Source: JBKJZO01 sp046715235 (GTDB lineage: Bacteria; Actinomycetota; Actinomycetes; BP-191). From it: DNA of 26,564 nt. How positions within the stretch are numbered: position 1 is the stretch's first letter; each line of letters begins with the position of its first letter. The notes beneath the pieces are model-generated. The model searched no databases. It had not been told where the DNA came from and worked only from the letters and a program-made list of their open reading frames with translations. Positions 25,663 to 26,564 of this stretch are shown here, in pieces. The stretch is taken from assembly GCA_046715235.1 (NCBI GenBank), contig JBKJZO010000164.1:1-26564 (forward strand), read 5' to 3'. The position numbers were made by a program, and so were the translations under genes.

Positions 25663-26399
25663 CCTGGCGGAATGCGCAGGCGCTGCTCACGCTGCGCGCC
25701 GAGGTGGATCGCAAGTGGCCCGACCGTGATCGGACGTCCGACGGCGGGATTGGTGACGCGACGCACGCCCTGAAGGGCACCGGAAGTGACCACAACCCCT
25801 GGATCAAGGACAAGGACGACCGCGGGGTGGTCAGGGCCTTCGACATCGACGCCGGCCGGGGTTTGCTGCCGACTCGTGCCCAGGACGACGTCGGCGACAC
25901 GGTGGCAGAGGTCGCAAGACTGGCGGGCAAAGCCGGGCACCCGGCGCTGATGGGCGGCGGCTACGTCATCTACGAAGGCAGGATCGCGAGCGCCGAGAGC
26001 AACCCCGCGTGGAGCTGGCGCAAACACAACGACGACCCACACGAGAGTCACCCGCACATATCCGTGGGACGCAAGCCCGAGCAGTACGACTCGAAGTCGC
26101 CGTGGGGGATCGTCGCGGCGCAGGTCATCACCAGTCCGCAAGGTGGCGCCACCCCGGCAGGTCCAGCCCCCGCAAGCTCGTTCCCGACGCTGAAGGTCGG
26201 CTCCACCGGCGACCGGGTCAAACTCGTGCAGCGGTTCCTGTGGGGCACAGCGAAGGCCAAGGCGTCGCCGCTCTACGGCACGTTCGAGGCGACGACCAAG
26301 AAGGCCGTGGAGGGCTACCAGCGGATGCGGGGGCTACCCATCAACGGCATCGTGGACACCGCAACGTGGGCGCCGATCCGCCAGGCGCTCTCGATCTGA
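25659..26399 (+). CDS. M15-like (endolysin-type) peptidase with C-terminal peptidoglycan-binding domain
   Basis: A 246-residue protein. The N-terminal domain (about 1-140) resembles phage-type D-Ala-D-Ala/L-Ala-D-Glu peptidase domains: TGSDHNP with H45, VVRAFDID with D62, and HPHISVG with H133 are the likely zinc ligands. A Pro/Ala linker (about 150-167) leads to a PG_binding_1 domain (about 168-245: LKVGSTGDRVKLVQRFLWG, GTFEATTKKAVEGYQ, GIVDTATW). It should cleave stem peptides in peptidoglycan. There is no N-terminal signal peptide, so export would need a holin-like partner, lysis or another route; none is seen in the window. It overlaps the acidic-protein gene. The family call is good; the exact bond cut is not known. 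Confidence 0.85.
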   Translation: MTWRNAQALLTLRAEVDRKWPDRDRTSDGGIGDATHALKGTGSDHNPWIKDKDDRGVVRAFDIDAGRGLLPTRAQDDVGDTVAEVARLAGKAGHPALMGGGYVIYEGRIASAESNPAWSWRKHNDDPHESHPHISVGRKPEQYDSKSPWGIVAAQVITSPQGGATPAGPAPASSFPTLKVGSTGDRVKLVQRFLWGTAKAKASPLYGTFEATTKKAVEGYQRMRGLPINGIVDTATWAPIRQALSI

Positions 26400-26564
26400 C
26401 GTCAACTCGCGCTGGGCACGCGGGTTGGCGACCGCTGGCCAAGTTTTCCTGGGCTCGCTGTATCAAGGCAGCCGCGGCGTGCTCTTCTGGGCGTAGTTGG
26501 GACTTCGGGCCGCACGGGGGAGTCCGGAGTACGGGGGGCCGATGCCCCCGAAGCCCCATAGGGG

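Noticed and set aside
26341..26559. Minus-strand 72-codon frame, and a possible plus-strand ATG at 26542, at the right end
   Set aside because: The minus frame overlaps the peptidase 3' end and is low-complexity. The plus ATG leaves only a few codons before the window ends, so neither can be supported.

Overview
The window is a high-GC actinobacterial chromosome segment. This is inferred from strong GC bias at third codon positions, frequent GTG starts, 4-base ATGA/GTGA overlaps between genes, a Streptomyces-like hut gene set, a mycobacterial-type RpiB and DUF5130/LemA/TPM neighbours. No rRNA, tRNA, CRISPR array, insertion sequence or prophage block was found. Nearly all of it is ordinary chromosomal metabolism. 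I did not find a convincing new multi-gene defence or mobile system.

Layout. 1-870: 3' part of a 4-alpha-glucanotransferase gene (malQ). 888-2783 (+): a three-gene envelope cluster of LemA, a TPM-domain protein with a glycine-rich tail, and a DUF5130 protein, each touching or overlapping the next. 2791-5328 (-): aminopeptidase N, tail-to-tail with that cluster. 5476-6099 (+): membrane protein with two Cys/His pairs, family unknown. 6315-7584 (-): SigE-type ECF sigma factor and an overlapping single-span membrane protein, probably its anti-sigma factor. 7790-8434 (-): decayed pirin gene, readable only across three frames. 8424-8861 (+): MarR regulator whose start lies inside the pirin remnant.

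8934-15921 (+) is a compact histidine-utilisation cluster: hutH, hutU, an M20 amidohydrolase, hutF and hutI. Together these convert histidine through urocanate, imidazolonepropionate and formiminoglutamate to N-formylglutamate. The M20 enzyme is the best local candidate for the final deformylation, because no classical HutG is present. It is followed by rpiB (Mtb-type ribose-5-phosphate isomerase B) and an overlapping membrane-anchored SpoIIE-type PP2C phosphatase. 17665-23656 (+): gltB-gltD, the two subunits of NADPH glutamate synthase. The hut and glt blocks both feed glutamate and ammonia metabolism.

23792-24166 (+): MmcQ/YjbR protein. 24179-25328 (-): a 76-residue putative zinc protein followed by two CrcB/FluC fluoride-channel genes. 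25423-26399 (+): a small, very acidic protein overlapping a gene for a signal-less M15-like peptidase with a peptidoglycan-binding domain. The last 165 bases hold nothing I can support.

The most useful second looks are the pirin remnant and its collapsed junction with marR, a perfect 16-bp tandem duplication at the M20/hutF junction, a crcB gene with no normal start codon that includes its first membrane helix, and the acidic-protein/peptidase pair at the right end.
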